64,000 bases of DNA from assembly GCA_963745955.1 (NCBI GenBank), contig CAVUZI010000011.1, positions 62,001-126,000 on the forward strand, read 5' to 3'. Both the position numbers and the translations under genes were made by a program. Every line of letters starts with the position of its first letter. Position 1 is the stretch's first letter. The notes below the pieces were generated by a model, which did not search any database, had not been told where the DNA came from, and saw nothing but the letters and a program-made list of their open reading frames with translations. This DNA comes from Bog-756 sp963745955. GTDB lineage: Bacteria; Actinomycetota; Acidimicrobiia; Acidimicrobiales; RAAP-2. This document shows positions 9,354 through 19,295 of the stretch, in pieces.

Positions 9354-10895
9354 TCAGCCCGGGGCCACCCCGGCGCGCAGCTCGCCGAGACCGGCCTGGG
9401 TCAGGAGCCGGCGCTCATCGAGCTTGCTCGATTGGGTGAGCGGCAGGGTCTCGACCACCTCGACCCGGTCGGGCAGCATCGACTCGGGAAGCCGGTCACC
9501 TGCCGCACGCCGGAGATCGATCGCCGAGATCTGACCGTCGGTGACGACGAACGCGGCGATGCCGGTCTGACCATGGTCGTCGTAGGCCACGCAGGCGGCG
9601 GCCGACACGCCCGGCAGGGCGCGCATGGCATCGCCGACCTCGACGAGCGAGATCCGTATGCCGAGGCGCTTGATGACCCGGTCCGCACGGTCCACATACA
9701 CGTAGTCACCGCTCTCCGTCCGGTACACGAGATCGCCGGTCCGGTAGACGGTCCGGCCGGGGACCACGTCGGTTCGCAGCACATCCCGGGTCAGTTCCGG
9801 CGCACCCCAGTAGCCCTCCATCAGCTGGTTGCCACCGATGTACAGCTCCCCGACACGGCCTGCGGACTCCACGAGCCGCCCCGCCTCGTCGACGATGTGG
9901 AACGACACGTCGGGATGGGGCTGTCCGATCGACACGGTCCCGTCGGCGATGGCCTCCGGCGTGACCTTGGCGTGGGTCACGGCGATGGTCGTCTCGGTGG
10001 GACCGTAACGGTTGAAGACTTCGACCCCGGGTGCGGCATCCCACAACGCGTGGACGTCGCTCGCCGAGCACGCCTCGCCCCCCAGGGCCACCACCTCGAG
10101 GGCCGTCCCGGCCAGCCGGTCCACCTGGGGGCTGGACAGGAGCAGGCGAAGGTAGCTGGGCGAGAAACCCGTGTAGGTGATGGCCTCGTTCTTGACGGTG
10201 TTGAAGAAGGTCCGGGGGAACAGCAGTGCCTCCCGGGGCCGGATGACGATCGCCCCGCCGGAGAACAGGGTGGGGAAGAGCGTGCCGAACGACCCGTCGA
10301 AGTGGAACGGCGACACGCACAGGGTGCGGGTGTCGACGCCGAGACCCAGTGCCCGCGCCGATGCGGCGACGGCCGCGGCGAAGGCACGATTGCCGATCAG
10401 CACCCCCTTCGGCGTGCCGGTGGTGCCGGACGTGTAGATGGCATAGGCGACACGGGTCGAGACGCGGTCGGGCGCAGCCAGGTCCCCCGCCGGTGCGCGC
10501 AGCTCCGAGATACCGGCCAGCCGGGCCCGATCGGGGACGGGTACCTCGCCCGCTCCATCGGCCCGGTCGTCCGAGGTGATGACGACCGCCGGTGCGCAGT
10601 CACCGAGGATGGTCTCCAGCCTGGCCACCGGATCGGTCACCGCCAGCGGTACGAAGATGGCTCCGATCCACAGGCAGGCCAGGGCGGCGACGACGAAGTC
10701 CACCGAGTTCGGGAGGAGGAGGGCGACCCGATCACCCTCCTGCACGCCGTGGAGACCGAGGCCGGCGGCCACCAGGGCGGCATCGTCGCCCAGCTCGCGG
10801 TAGTTCAGGTCCCGTTCCAGGTCCTTGGCGGCCGGCCGGTCCGGCCCGGTGGCGACGTGATCGAGGATTGCCGGGAGGACGTCGGGGGTGGTCAA
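9354..10895 (-). CDS. Stand-alone amino-acid adenylation enzyme (AMP-binding, NRPS A-domain type)
   Basis: A 513-residue ANL-superfamily enzyme that would activate a carboxylic acid, probably an amino acid, as the acyl-AMP. Core motifs in order: YAIYTSGTTGTPKG (about 151-164), FHFDGSFG (an NRPS A4-like FDxS), RYGPTETTIA, GELYIGG, YRTGDLVY and RADRVIKRLGIRI. No carrier-protein domain follows. The TTG start at 10895 overlaps the TGA stop of the deacylase gene (TTGA), so the two are translationally coupled. The C-terminal catalytic lysine region is present but diverged (LTQSSKLDERRLL). It could feed a free-standing carrier protein or ligase not in this window. Confidence 0.8.
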   Translation of the reverse strand: MTTPDVLPAILDHVATGPDRPAAKDLERDLNYRELGDDAALVAAGLGLHGVQEGDRVALLLPNSVDFVVAALACLWIGAIFVPLAVTDPVARLETILGDCAPAVVITSDDRADGAGEVPVPDRARLAGISELRAPAGDLAAPDRVSTRVAYAIYTSGTTGTPKGVLIGNRAFAAAVAASARALGLGVDTRTLCVSPFHFDGSFGTLFPTLFSGGAIVIRPREALLFPRTFFNTVKNEAITYTGFSPSYLRLLLSSPQVDRLAGTALEVVALGGEACSASDVHALWDAAPGVEVFNRYGPTETTIAVTHAKVTPEAIADGTVSIGQPHPDVSFHIVDEAGRLVESAGRVGELYIGGNQLMEGYWGAPELTRDVLRTDVVPGRTVYRTGDLVYRTESGDYVYVDRADRVIKRLGIRISLVEVGDAMRALPGVSAAACVAYDDHGQTGIAAFVVTDGQISAIDLRRAAGDRLPESMLPDRVEVVETLPLTQSSKLDERRLLTQAGLGELRAGVAPG

Positions 10896-12655
10896 CCTCG
10901 GTCCCTGGCCGGAACGGGCTGGGTGCCGCGCACCAATGTGCCCGGGAGCTCGCCGGTGTGCACCCCGTCCTCGAAGGTCACCGCTCCCCGCTTCAGCGTC
11001 CACCGGTAGCCGGTGGCCGCCTGCAGGAGCCGGCGCCCACCCGCCGGCAGGTCGGTGGCGATCTCCGGCGGCGCGCACTCGAGGTGCTCGAGGTCGATGA
11101 TGTTCAGATCGGCCAGGTAGCCGGGGGCGACGACGCCTCTGTCGAGCCATCCGAAATGGGCCGCCGGGCGCTGGCTGATCTGGTGCACCACCGCTTCGAG
11201 GGGCATCCCGTCCTGGTCCCGCCGGTCACGGGCCCACAGCGACAGGTAGGTGGTGGTCATGCTCCCGTCACAGATCTGGCCGCAGTGGGCACCCGCATCG
11301 GACAGCCCGAACATGGCCACCGGCGAGGAGATCATCTCGTGTACGGCATCGAGGTTTCCATGGGCGAAGTTGAACAGAGGCGTGTAGATGAGCTGGCTGC
11401 CGTCCCGCTGCAGCTGCACGTCATAGGCGTACTCGGCCGGATCGACACCGGCCCGGCGGGCCAACGCTCCCAGCGACCGGCTGGTGTCCAGGTCGTAGTG
11501 GACGGGATCGTCGAGGACGTACATCTCGTCGAAGCGGCCGAAGAAGGCGTACCCGGCGAAGGCATCGGCACCCGACGTCAGCTGGGCATGGCCGTCCAGG
11601 ATCCGCCGGCGGCGATCAGGGTCGCCCAGCGCGGCGATCCGCTCGCCGACGGGAAGACCGGCGATCTTCATGTAGGCCCGCGACGGGGTGAACACGTTGA
11701 CCGATGCCTGCAATCCGAGCAGGACTCCGATCGGGCGCGGGGCCACTTGGGCCTTGACGTCGAGCCCCTCCGCCTGGAGCTGCACCGCCAGCGCCATCAG
11801 GTCGCGCCAACGCTCGGGCGCGGCGATGTCCTGTTGCACCGTGTAGCTGACCGGGCGCCGGCTGGTCCGGGCGAATGCCGTGACGAGCTCGAACTCGGAA
11901 CGGGCGAACTCGTCGTCGGTGGTCCGGTAGCTGTCCGACAGGAACTGGAAGACACCGGCGTCCCGTGCCCGCAGGACGGACGCCAGGGCCAACAGCTCCG
12001 GCTCCCGGGCCCGCAGCGTACCCAGGTTCTCGCCGGTGCTGGTGCGGTGCCGTTCGGTCCGGGAGGTGGACACCCCGACGGCACCGGCATCGAGCCCTTC
12101 GGCCAGCAGCTTGGCCATCTGGTCGAGCTCCCCCTCGTCGGGATGGACAGCCGGATCGGCGCCCCGGTCACCCATCACGAAGGCGCGCAGCGCGGCGTGC
12201 GGGACATGGGTGCCGACGTCGATCGTCCGCGGTTGGCGGTCCAGGGCGTCGAGGTACTCGGGGAACGACCCCCAGTCCCAGCGCAGGCCCTCGTGCAACG
12301 CGGTCCCCGGGATGTCCTCGACCCCCTCCATCATCTCGATCAACCACTGGTGGCGGTCCGGCGCCACGGGAGCGAAGCCGACGCCGCAATTTCCCATCGC
12401 CACCGTCGTCACCCCGTGGTGCGAGGAAGGGGCCAGGACCGGGTCCCATGTGGCCTGGCCGTCGTAGTGGGTGTGGGGATCGACAAAACCGGGGGTCACG
12501 ATCAGCCCATCCGCATCGAGCTCGCGGTGGCCGCGGCCGATGCCGTCGCCGACCTCGGTGATCCGGTCCCCGACGATTGCGATGTCGGCCCGACGCACCG
12601 GGCCACCGGTTCCGTCGGCGACGGTCCCGTTGCGGACGACCAGGTCGGCGGTCAT
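10892..12655 (-). CDS. N-acyl-D-amino-acid deacylase family amidohydrolase
   Basis: A 587-residue amidohydrolase-superfamily protein of the D-aminoacylase branch. It opens with the small beta domain LVVRNGTVADGTG and reaches the metal-binding HTHYDGQ in GFVDPHTHYDGQATWDP, about residue 65. The second metal region (GVGFAPVAP...) and the late motif FGLSDAGAHCGQICD with the catalytic Asp are also visible. ATG 12655 is taken as the start because all homologous sequence lies downstream. Its TGA overlaps the TTG start of the adenylation gene. Family members cleave N-acyl groups from D-amino acids; the real substrate is unproven. Confidence 0.85.
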   Translation of the reverse strand: MTADLVVRNGTVADGTGGPVRRADIAIVGDRITEVGDGIGRGHRELDADGLIVTPGFVDPHTHYDGQATWDPVLAPSSHHGVTTVAMGNCGVGFAPVAPDRHQWLIEMMEGVEDIPGTALHEGLRWDWGSFPEYLDALDRQPRTIDVGTHVPHAALRAFVMGDRGADPAVHPDEGELDQMAKLLAEGLDAGAVGVSTSRTERHRTSTGENLGTLRAREPELLALASVLRARDAGVFQFLSDSYRTTDDEFARSEFELVTAFARTSRRPVSYTVQQDIAAPERWRDLMALAVQLQAEGLDVKAQVAPRPIGVLLGLQASVNVFTPSRAYMKIAGLPVGERIAALGDPDRRRRILDGHAQLTSGADAFAGYAFFGRFDEMYVLDDPVHYDLDTSRSLGALARRAGVDPAEYAYDVQLQRDGSQLIYTPLFNFAHGNLDAVHEMISSPVAMFGLSDAGAHCGQICDGSMTTTYLSLWARDRRDQDGMPLEAVVHQISQRPAAHFGWLDRGVVAPGYLADLNIIDLEHLECAPPEIATDLPAGGRRLLQAATGYRWTLKRGAVTFEDGVHTGELPGTLVRGTQPVPARDRG

Positions 12656-12663
12656 CTCGTCTC

Positions 12664-13542
12664 TCAGCCGGCCAGAGCCCAGCGCCGCAGCTGCTTGCGG
12701 GCATCGGACAGCTCGCCGAACTGCGCGTCGGACAGGGTGATGAGGCTGGCGGCGCAGTTCTCCTCGAGGTGGGCGACCGACGACGTGCCGGGGATGGGCA
12801 CGATCACCGGCGAGCGGCGCAGGAGCCAGGCCAGGCACACCTGGGAGATGGTGGCCCCCAGCCGCCTGGGCCACCTGGTCGAGGGGGCCGCCGGGACGGG
12901 CCAGCTTCCCGCTGGCCAGTGGGGCCCAGGGGATGAACCCGATCTGGTGCTGCTCGCAGTAGTCGACGACGTCGTCGGCACTGCGGGATCCGATGTTGTA
13001 CTGGTTCTGCACACTCACGACGGGCACGATCCTCCGGGCCGCCTCGACCTGGTCCACACCGACCTCGGACAGTCCCACCTCGGCCACCTTCCCCTGGTCG
13101 CGCAGCTCCTTCAGTACACCGAACTGGTCGTCTGCGGGGACCTGCGGGGTCGACGCGGTGCAGCTGGAACAGGTCGATCCGCTCCACACCGAGGCGGCGG
13201 AGACTGCCTTCGCACTGCTCACGGAGGTACGCAGGGCGACCGCATTCGACCCACTGGCCCGGGCCCGGCCGGGTGAAGCCGGCTTTGGTGGCGATCCGCA
13301 ATCCGTCGGGGTAGGGGTGGAGCGCCTCGCGGATGAGCTCCTCGGCTACGTTCGGACCGTAGGAGTCGGCCGTGTCGATCAGGTCGACGCCCAGTGTCGA
13401 CGGCACGGCGGAGGACATCGACGGCAGCGTCGTGGTCGGCCGGGGGTCCCCACACGCCGGGGCCGGTGAGCTGCATGGCGCCGAACCCGAGCCGGTGCAC
13501 GGTCAGTGTGCCCAACTGCAGCGTCCCCGAGTCCTCGACCAT
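12664..13542 (-). CDS. Aldo/keto reductase (three frame breaks)
   Basis: Pieces in successive frames rebuild one ~290-residue aldo/keto reductase: LGFGAMQLTGPGVWG, then DTADSYGPNVAEELI (catalytic Asp and Tyr), ATKAGFTRPGPG, DLFQLHRVDP (catalytic His region), then QVPADDQFGVL, VQNQYNIGS and the NADPH-binding end VIVPIPGTSS. Frame changes lie near 13394, 13148 and 12865; each is one extra base. ATG 13542 has a GAGAG ribosome site. It ends nine bases before the deacylase start on the same strand, suggesting an operon reductase-deacylase-adenylation enzyme. Either sequencing error or a young pseudogene. Confidence 0.8.
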
Positions 13543-13653
13543 CGTCTCTCGATTCCTTATCCCTGCTCCAGCGGTGCTCATCCACGACGACGAAGGTGCA
13601 GACCCGGGCGTCGACCCAGCTTACCCGTCGGCCCGGCAAACGGACGTAAATGC

Positions 13654-13682
13654 TTGTCCTGTCCCTCGGGGCGGCGTACCGT
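13654..13682 (+). promoter_or_regulatory. Candidate sigma-70-type promoter
   Basis: TTGTCC (13654-13659), a 17-base spacer and TACCGT (13677-13682), in the divergent gap and pointing toward the FAD/NAD(P)-binding gene. Found by eye only. Confidence 0.35.
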
Positions 13683-13720
13683 GGTGAATTGGCGATGCCG
13701 AAGAAGGGGCTGGCGCGAAC

Positions 13721-13804
13721 ATGAGATTGTGGTGTCCATCCCTCGGAAGAAGCTCGGCGATCACACGGCGAGCCGCTCTCGTCCGCCCCGTCTCCGATCG
13801 ATGA
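13721..13804 (+). CDS. Possible 27-residue leader ORF
   Basis: An ATG-initiated 27-codon frame (begins MRLWCPSLGR) whose TGA overlaps the ATG of the FAD/NAD(P)-binding gene (ATGA). AAGGGG lies 11 bases upstream. It is Arg-rich, with one Trp and one Cys. It may be a coupling or attenuation leader, or chance; no homology is claimed. Confidence 0.3.
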   Translation: MRLWCPSLGRSSAITRRAALVRPVSDR

Positions 13805-15616
13805 TCGAGTTCGCCATCGTCGGCCTCGGCGCATGGGGACTGTGCGTGCTCGAGAGGACGGTGGTCCGGGCCCGCCAGTCGACGGAGCGCATCCGTGTGC
13901 ACCTCGTCGAGCCGGGCCAGCTCGGCGGCGGGGTGTACTCGGCCAGCCAGCCCGACTACCTGGTCCTCAACAACGCCTGCGGTCAGCTGTCCCTGTACGC
14001 GTCGCCCAACAGCGATGAGCACCCTCCCTATGCCGTGGGACTCTACGAGTGGGCCGTGGTGCGGGGGTTCCGGTGGGTCGGGCACGAATGCCGGATCGGT
14101 ACGCAGGGTGAGCCGATCAGGCCGACCGACTACCTCCCTCGCCGGCTCATGGGCGAGTACCTGGCCTGGTTCTACGACACCTTGTTGGCCGACGCTCCCC
14201 AAAACCTGGAGATCGTCCGCCACTATGCCTCGGCCGTCGACATCTCACCGGAGATCGGGGGCCGCGAGTCCGTGCTCCTCGACAACGGGCAGACCCTGTC
14301 CGTCGACCATGTGGTGCTGACCTCCGGCCACACCTTCAACGATGAACAGGTCGGTCGTGCTCCCAGCGTGCGCTACCTGCGGCCGTACCCGGTGGAGTAC
14401 TTCGACGAGCCGCTGCCCTCCGGATCGGCGGCCGCGGTGGCGGGCATGGGCCTGGTGGCCTTCGACGTGCTCACCGCGCTCACGGTCGGGCGGGGTGGGT
14501 CCTTCGAGTCGGTCGGCTCGCGGAAGCGCTACGTGCCGAGCGGCCGCGAGCCGGTGATCCACCTCTACTCGCGCTCAGGGGTTCCCTACTGCGCCAAGTC
14601 GGCCCACGGCGTCGACCCCTACGGCGACTACCGGCCGGTGGTGTGCACACCGGAGGAGTTCGCCGAGCTGACCCACCCGGGTGGCTCTGCCGTGCGTCGA
14701 CAGGTCGACTTCCGGGACGATGCTGCTCCCGCTCCTGTTCGCAGAGATGCAGGCCCGCTACCACACCCATGCCGCGTACCTGAAGGGCGGTCTCGAAGAA
14801 TCGGCCGCGGCGAGGTCCCTCCTGCGGGCCGGCTGGCAGGAGGGTCACTTCGACGAAGCCGTCGGGCAGCTCGAGCTGCTCTACGGTCGCTTCGATCCCG
14901 CCAGTCACGTCTTCGCCGGTGCCGGCCGCCACTACACGTCGGGTAGCGACTACCAGTCCCAGGTCTACGACATGATCGAAACCGACCTCGACGAAGCCCT
15001 GGCCGAGGGGGGCAGCCCGGTGAAGGCGGCCCAGGAGGTGCTCCGCATCCTGCGTGACCAGTTGCGCTCGGTCATCGAGTTCGGCGGCCTGTCCCTCGAG
15101 TCGTACATCGATTTCCAGTCGAACGTGCGGGGCCGGATCAACCGGCTGGAGGCCGGCCCCCCGCCCTTGCGGTCCCAGCAGCTCCTCGGCCTCCTCGATG
15201 CCGGCGTGGTGCGGATCGACCTCGGCCCGGACCCCGAGGTCATCCCCACCGACGACGGTCACGTGGTGCTGCGGTCGACCCAGCTCGACGAGACCTCCGA
15301 GGTGACCGTCAACGGCGTCGTCCGTGGGCACCTCGACCTCCCGTCACTGGCCCGGTCCGGCTCGCCCCTGCTGAGCCGCCTCTACGCCAAGGGCCGCCTG
15401 ACCCAGCTCAGCTACGGGGACACCGCGGTGGGCAGCGTGGCCATCAGCGAGGACTTCCACCCCTATGACGCCGAAGGCCGCCTCCAGGCGAACCTGTCAC
15501 TGCTCGGCGTGCTGACCGAGGGTGTGCGCTACTTCACCCATTATCTGCCGTCACCACGCAGTCGGTTGCGGGCGGTGCTCGACGCGCAGGACTGCGTCGA
15601 GGCCATCATCGGCTGA
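13801..15616 (+). CDS. FAD/NAD(P)-binding domain protein (one frame break)
   Basis: About 605 residues once one extra base near 14716 is removed. The N-terminus is a Rossmann dinucleotide fold (AIVGLGAWGLCVLER with GxGxxG), then LVEPGQLGGGVYSASQPDYLVLNNACGQ, and a second nucleotide-binding strand AAVAGMGLVAFDVLTAL. This is the architecture of the FAD_NAD_binding_9 family, often an N- or C-oxidising enzyme in biosynthetic clusters. The C-terminal half after the break (EMQARYHTHAAYLKGG and on) is helical and family-specific. It sits between the reductase/deacylase/adenylation genes and the ATP-grasp/MetA operon. Confidence 0.75.
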
Positions 15617-15641
15617 GGACGGGTAACCGGAGGTCCGACGG

Positions 15642-16917
15642 TCAGGTGGTGGCCAGGGTCAACGCCTGATCGATGTCGGCGATGAGGTCGTCCACGTGCT
15701 CCAGCCCGATCGACAGGCGTATGGTCTCGGGCCGGATGCCGGCGGCGATGCGCTCCGCCTCCGAGAGCTGGCGATGCGTCGTCGATGCCGGATGGATGGC
15801 CAGTGATTTGGCGTCGCCGAGGTTGAGGAGCCGCTTGAACAGCTGGAGCGAATCGAAGAAGGCCAACCCCGCCTCGTACCCCCCCGCCGCCCCGAACGTG
15901 ATGATGGAGGGCACCCGGCCGTTGAGGTAGCGCTCGACCAGATCATGATGGGGGTGATCGGGGAAGCCGGCAAAGCTCACCCATTCGACCCGCGGGTCGG
16001 CGTCCAGATAGGCGGCGATGGCCCTGGCGTTGGCCTCGTGCCGGTCGAGCCTGACCGCCATCGTCTCCAACCCCTGGAGCAGCAGGAAGGCGCCGAAGGG
16101 CGAGAGCGTGGCCCCGGTGTTGCGGAGCTGGATGGAGCGGGCCCGCACGGTGAAGGGACGCTCGGGGAAGTCGCGCGCGAACACCACACCATGGAAGGCT
16201 GGGTCCGGCTCGTTGAACATCGGGAAGCGGTCGGCGTGATCGGCCCAGGGGAACCGGCCACCGTCGACGATCGCCCCTCCGGTGGTCGTGCCGTGACCGC
16301 CGACGAACTTGGTCAGCGAGTGCACGACCACGTCGGCACCGTGTTGGAACGGCTTCAGCATCAGCGGGGTGGCGACGGTGTTGTCGACGATGAGAGGAAC
16401 ACCGGACCGGTGGGCGACGTCGGCCACCGCTTCGAGGTCCACGACGTTGCCGGCCGGATTCCCGATCGTCTCGCAGAAGACGGCGAACGTGTTGTCGTCG
16501 ATCAGAGGCGCCGATCGACTCGGCCCTGTCGTCGACCGCGAAACGGGCCTCGATCCCGAGGGTGGGCAGCACATGCGCGAAATAGGTGAACGTGGCCCCG
16601 TAGAGCTGCGGGGCCACCACGAAGTTGGTCCCGGCACGGGCCACGGTCAGGATGGAGTAGCTCACCGCGGCCATCCCCGAGGCCAGGACCAGGGCCGCCG
16701 TCCCGCCTTCGAGCGCCGCCATCCGCTGTTCCAAGACGTCGTTGGTCGGGTTGTTGATCCGGTTGTAGTGAAACCCCGGCGTCTCGAGATCGAGCACGGC
16801 ACCGGCGTGCTCGGCGTCGATGAAGTCGTGGGCCACCGTCTGGTAGATGGGCACGGCAACCGCCCGAGTGCCGTCAGCCGTGTACCCGCCGTGAATGGCG
16901 ATGGTCTCGTCGTGCAT
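15642..16917 (-). CDS. Cys/Met-metabolism PLP enzyme, O-acylhomoserine sulfhydrylase-like (frame broken)
   Basis: About 425 residues of the Cys/Met-metabolism PLP family. Seen are the YNRINNPT substrate loop, ALVLASGMAAVS, the internal VDNTVATP, the PLP lysine in HSLTKFVGGHG and the terminal SIGLEHVDDLI. One extra base near 16512 breaks the frame between DDRAESI and APLIDDNTF. It starts five bases after the end of the MetA-type gene. It is a clear paralogue of the metY at 27.8-29.1 kb and closest to O-acetylhomoserine sulfhydrylase, though its partner genes suggest a modified substrate. Confidence 0.82.
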
Positions 16918-16921
16918 GCTC

Positions 16922-17890
16922 TCAGTCGCTCCTCTTCGTCACTGCGGCCATCCAATTGGTGTAGAGCCCGACGGCCGCGGCCCGCCACGGCCACTCGGCC
17001 CTGTCCCCGACCTCGTCGAAGGGGAACGACTCGACCAGCTCCGGGTCCCGCTCGCCGACGATCCGCTCGTGGAGGAGCCGGAGCTGCTCCCAATCCCCCG
17101 GGGCCACACAGCACAGCGGGAGGCACGGCACGTCGTCGCGCTCGTGGAGCACGTACCGCCTCGCATCACGGTGGTACTCGCGGAGCAGGCTCGAAGGATC
17201 GTACTCGGGGTGACCCTGGACGAGGACGACCCGGGAACTGCCGGTGGCCTTGGTGATCACGCTCCATCCGACGGCGTCGGACTGGAGGACCACCTCGTAG
17301 CCGGCGGCCAGCACCTCGTCGACCTCGACCGTGTTGAGCCGGGAGTGCGGGAGCACGACGGGCGACCCGAGACCGCCGGCCAGCGGATGAGGGAGCGCCC
17401 GTTGGGGGAAGACACCGGTGCACTTGGTGTCGAGCGTGGTCCGCTCGATGCCGTCGAACACGACCAGGGCGGCGTGGGCCGACAGACAGGAGAGCAGCAT
17501 GGACGGGACGTGCTCGCGCCCCCAGGACAACAGGGCGGCGAGGTCATCCCAGTACGGCTCGTCCTCGATACGCGGGGCCAGCGGATTCGATCCGGTCACG
17601 ATCAGGAGATCGGGCGATCCCTCCCGCACGGTCTCGAACGGCAGGTACTCCTCTGCGATCCGTGCCGCAGTCCGCTCGCCCCTCGGGACGTCGGGCATGG
17701 TGAAGCGGCGCACCTCGACCACCTCACCTCCCGACCCTGCATCGAGCAGGTCCAGGTACTGGCGCTCGGTCGCATCGAAGGCAGCATCGGGCATGTTGTT
17801 GACGAAGGCGCACACCCATCGGGCCGGCGGCGTCTCGTCGTGCGGTGGGCCCGGGTCCACCGCCGGGGCCCGGACCAGCCGCACCGTCAC
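16922..17890 (-). CDS. metA: Homoserine O-acyltransferase, MetA (HTS) type
   Basis: A 322-residue member of the glutamine-amidotransferase-like HTS family that acylates the homoserine hydroxyl with succinyl- or acetyl-CoA. The nucleophile Cys lies in MLLSCLSAHAAL (about 143), and the His/Glu pair in VQGHPEYDPSS. The N-terminal FVNNMPDAAFDATERQYLDLL is the family's opening. The GTG start at 17890 overlaps the TAG of the ATP-grasp gene by one base. The window also has a MetX-type acyltransferase, so this one may serve the specialised operon rather than methionine supply. Acyl donor not decided. Confidence 0.82.
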   Translation of the reverse strand: MTVRLVRAPAVDPGPPHDETPPARWVCAFVNNMPDAAFDATERQYLDLLDAGSGGEVVEVRRFTMPDVPRGERTAARIAEEYLPFETVREGSPDLLIVTGSNPLAPRIEDEPYWDDLAALLSWGREHVPSMLLSCLSAHAALVVFDGIERTTLDTKCTGVFPQRALPHPLAGGLGSPVVLPHSRLNTVEVDEVLAAGYEVVLQSDAVGWSVITKATGSSRVVLVQGHPEYDPSSLLREYHRDARRYVLHERDDVPCLPLCCVAPGDWEQLRLLHERIVGERDPELVESFPFDEVGDRAEWPWRAAAVGLYTNWMAAVTKRSD

Positions 17891-19164
17891 TACTGCCTCA
17901 CATCGGCATAGGTGACCGTCACCTCGTTATGGAGGAGTTGGTAGACCGCCTGCAGCTCGTCGTAGTCGGCCGTCGAACCGACGACCGCCATGATGTGGGT
18001 CCGCGAGCCGTCCCTCCAGTCGAGGTCGGCGCCCGGGCCCTGGTGCACGCTGATGGTGTCCACGCCCGGATGGTCGCTGACCCTGTCGACACCTTCGATG
18101 GCGGTCACCGTGGCCGAGACGGCAGGCGGCTGCAGGAAGAACCGGTAGCCGATGCGCTCGGTGGCCACCGGTCCGTCGATCCGGATCTCCTCCCCGAGAG
18201 CCACCCGGAGGGTCAGTTCGAGGAGCCGAACCCCGGCGGCGCGTTCGATCATCTCCGGCACGCCGCCGCCGACCCGGCCGTTGACCTCGATGAGACGGGG
18301 ACCATCGGGTGTGAACTTGATCTCCGTATGAAGGCAGCCGGCGCGCACGTCGAGCGCCTCGATGGCCGCCGTGGCCAGTCCGAGCACCGCGCCCCGCTCG
18401 GCATCGCCCAGGGCGGCCGGGATGAAGAAGCCGGTCTCCCGGAAGTTCTCGGCCAATGGGAACCGTCCGGTCAGCGCCAGGTGGCTGATCACACCGGCGG
18501 CCACGACGCTCTCCACCGAGACGTAGGCGGCGTAGGTGTCGTCCGCCCGGGCCGGGTCGTCGGCGATGTACCCCTCGAGAACCATCTCCGGACGGCCGGG
18601 GCCCAGCGCATCGAGGAGCCTGGCCAGCTCCGCCCGGTCGGGGGCGAGGAACGTGTAGCGACTCCCCTGGGCCGACCTCGGCTTGAGCAGAGCCGGCCAG
18701 CCCACCTCGGCCTCGATGGATGCGAGCTCCGGCTCGGCCTGGTCGGGGCGGATCACCTTGCAGGCAGGCATGGGCAGCCCGGCATCGGCCAGGACCCGGC
18801 GCTGTCGTGCCTTGTCGGTGAGTGCGGCGGCCGTCGACGCGGTGTGGAAGGGCAGGTTCAGTGCCGCGGCCAACTCCGCATATCCGACCATGCCGGCATC
18901 CAGGTAGGTCGTCAGCCCGTCGGGCCCGTAGGCGGCGAGGGCCTTGGTCATCTGCTCGACATCGAGGCCGCTCACGTCGACGACGGGTCCGAACCGGTTC
19001 AACAGGTCGGCCATTTCGGCCATCTCGGGGATGGAGCCGTCGATCATCCAGAGGAGATCGCACACGCCCGCGGCCGCTTCGGCCAGCTGCATGATCGGCA
19101 CGCAGCGGGGCCCGTAACCCACGGCGACGAGTGGCCGCCGGTGATTGGATTTGGAAGCATTCAT
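17890..19164 (-). CDS. ATP-grasp domain carboxylate-amine ligase
   Basis: A 424-residue ATP-grasp enzyme with an N-terminal pre-ATP-grasp Rossmann domain (LVAVGYGPRCVPIMQ), the lysine strand WPALLKPRSAQGSRY, and the Mg/ATP-binding segment RLIEVNGRVGGGVPEMI with the expected Glu and Asn. A C-terminal domain follows (ATERIGYRFFLQPP). Members join a carboxylate to an amine through an acyl-phosphate. First gene of the operon ATP-grasp / MetA type / sulfhydrylase; the shared-base TAG/GTG junction implies coupled translation. ATG 19164 is taken. It may ligate an amino acid made by the two downstream enzymes. Confidence 0.8.
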   Translation of the reverse strand: MNASKSNHRRPLVAVGYGPRCVPIMQLAEAAAGVCDLLWMIDGSIPEMAEMADLLNRFGPVVDVSGLDVEQMTKALAAYGPDGLTTYLDAGMVGYAELAAALNLPFHTASTAAALTDKARQRRVLADAGLPMPACKVIRPDQAEPELASIEAEVGWPALLKPRSAQGSRYTFLAPDRAELARLLDALGPGRPEMVLEGYIADDPARADDTYAAYVSVESVVAAGVISHLALTGRFPLAENFRETGFFIPAALGDAERGAVLGLATAAIEALDVRAGCLHTEIKFTPDGPRLIEVNGRVGGGVPEMIERAAGVRLLELTLRVALGEEIRIDGPVATERIGYRFFLQPPAVSATVTAIEGVDRVSDHPGVDTISVHQGPGADLDWRDGSRTHIMAVVGSTADYDELQAVYQLLHNEVTVTYADVRQ

Positions 19165-19185
19165 GCCCCTGACCACCGGGCCGAT

Positions 19186-19198
19186 GTTAGCGTCTAAC
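19186..19198. promoter_or_regulatory. Inverted repeat GTTAG-CGT-CTAAC between divergent transcripts
   Basis: A perfect 5+3+5 inverted repeat in the 131-base gap between the ATP-grasp operon and the SsuD-like monooxygenase gene. It sits 22 bases upstream of ATG 19164. A good candidate operator for one regulator controlling both directions. Confidence 0.45.
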
Positions 19199-19295
19199 TG
19201 GGCCTTCACCTGAGGTATTGAACTGCCGATAAGAGCAGATGCGGAGACGCCGGGCACGAGGTCCGGGCCAGATCGAGCCGGAGGAGCAACGCGTC

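Noticed and set aside
12664..13542. Programmed frameshifting or true pseudogene as explanation for the broken aldo/keto reductase
   Set aside because: Three breaks of the same one-base type occur here and many similar ones elsewhere in essential genes; sequence error is simpler, though decay is not excluded.
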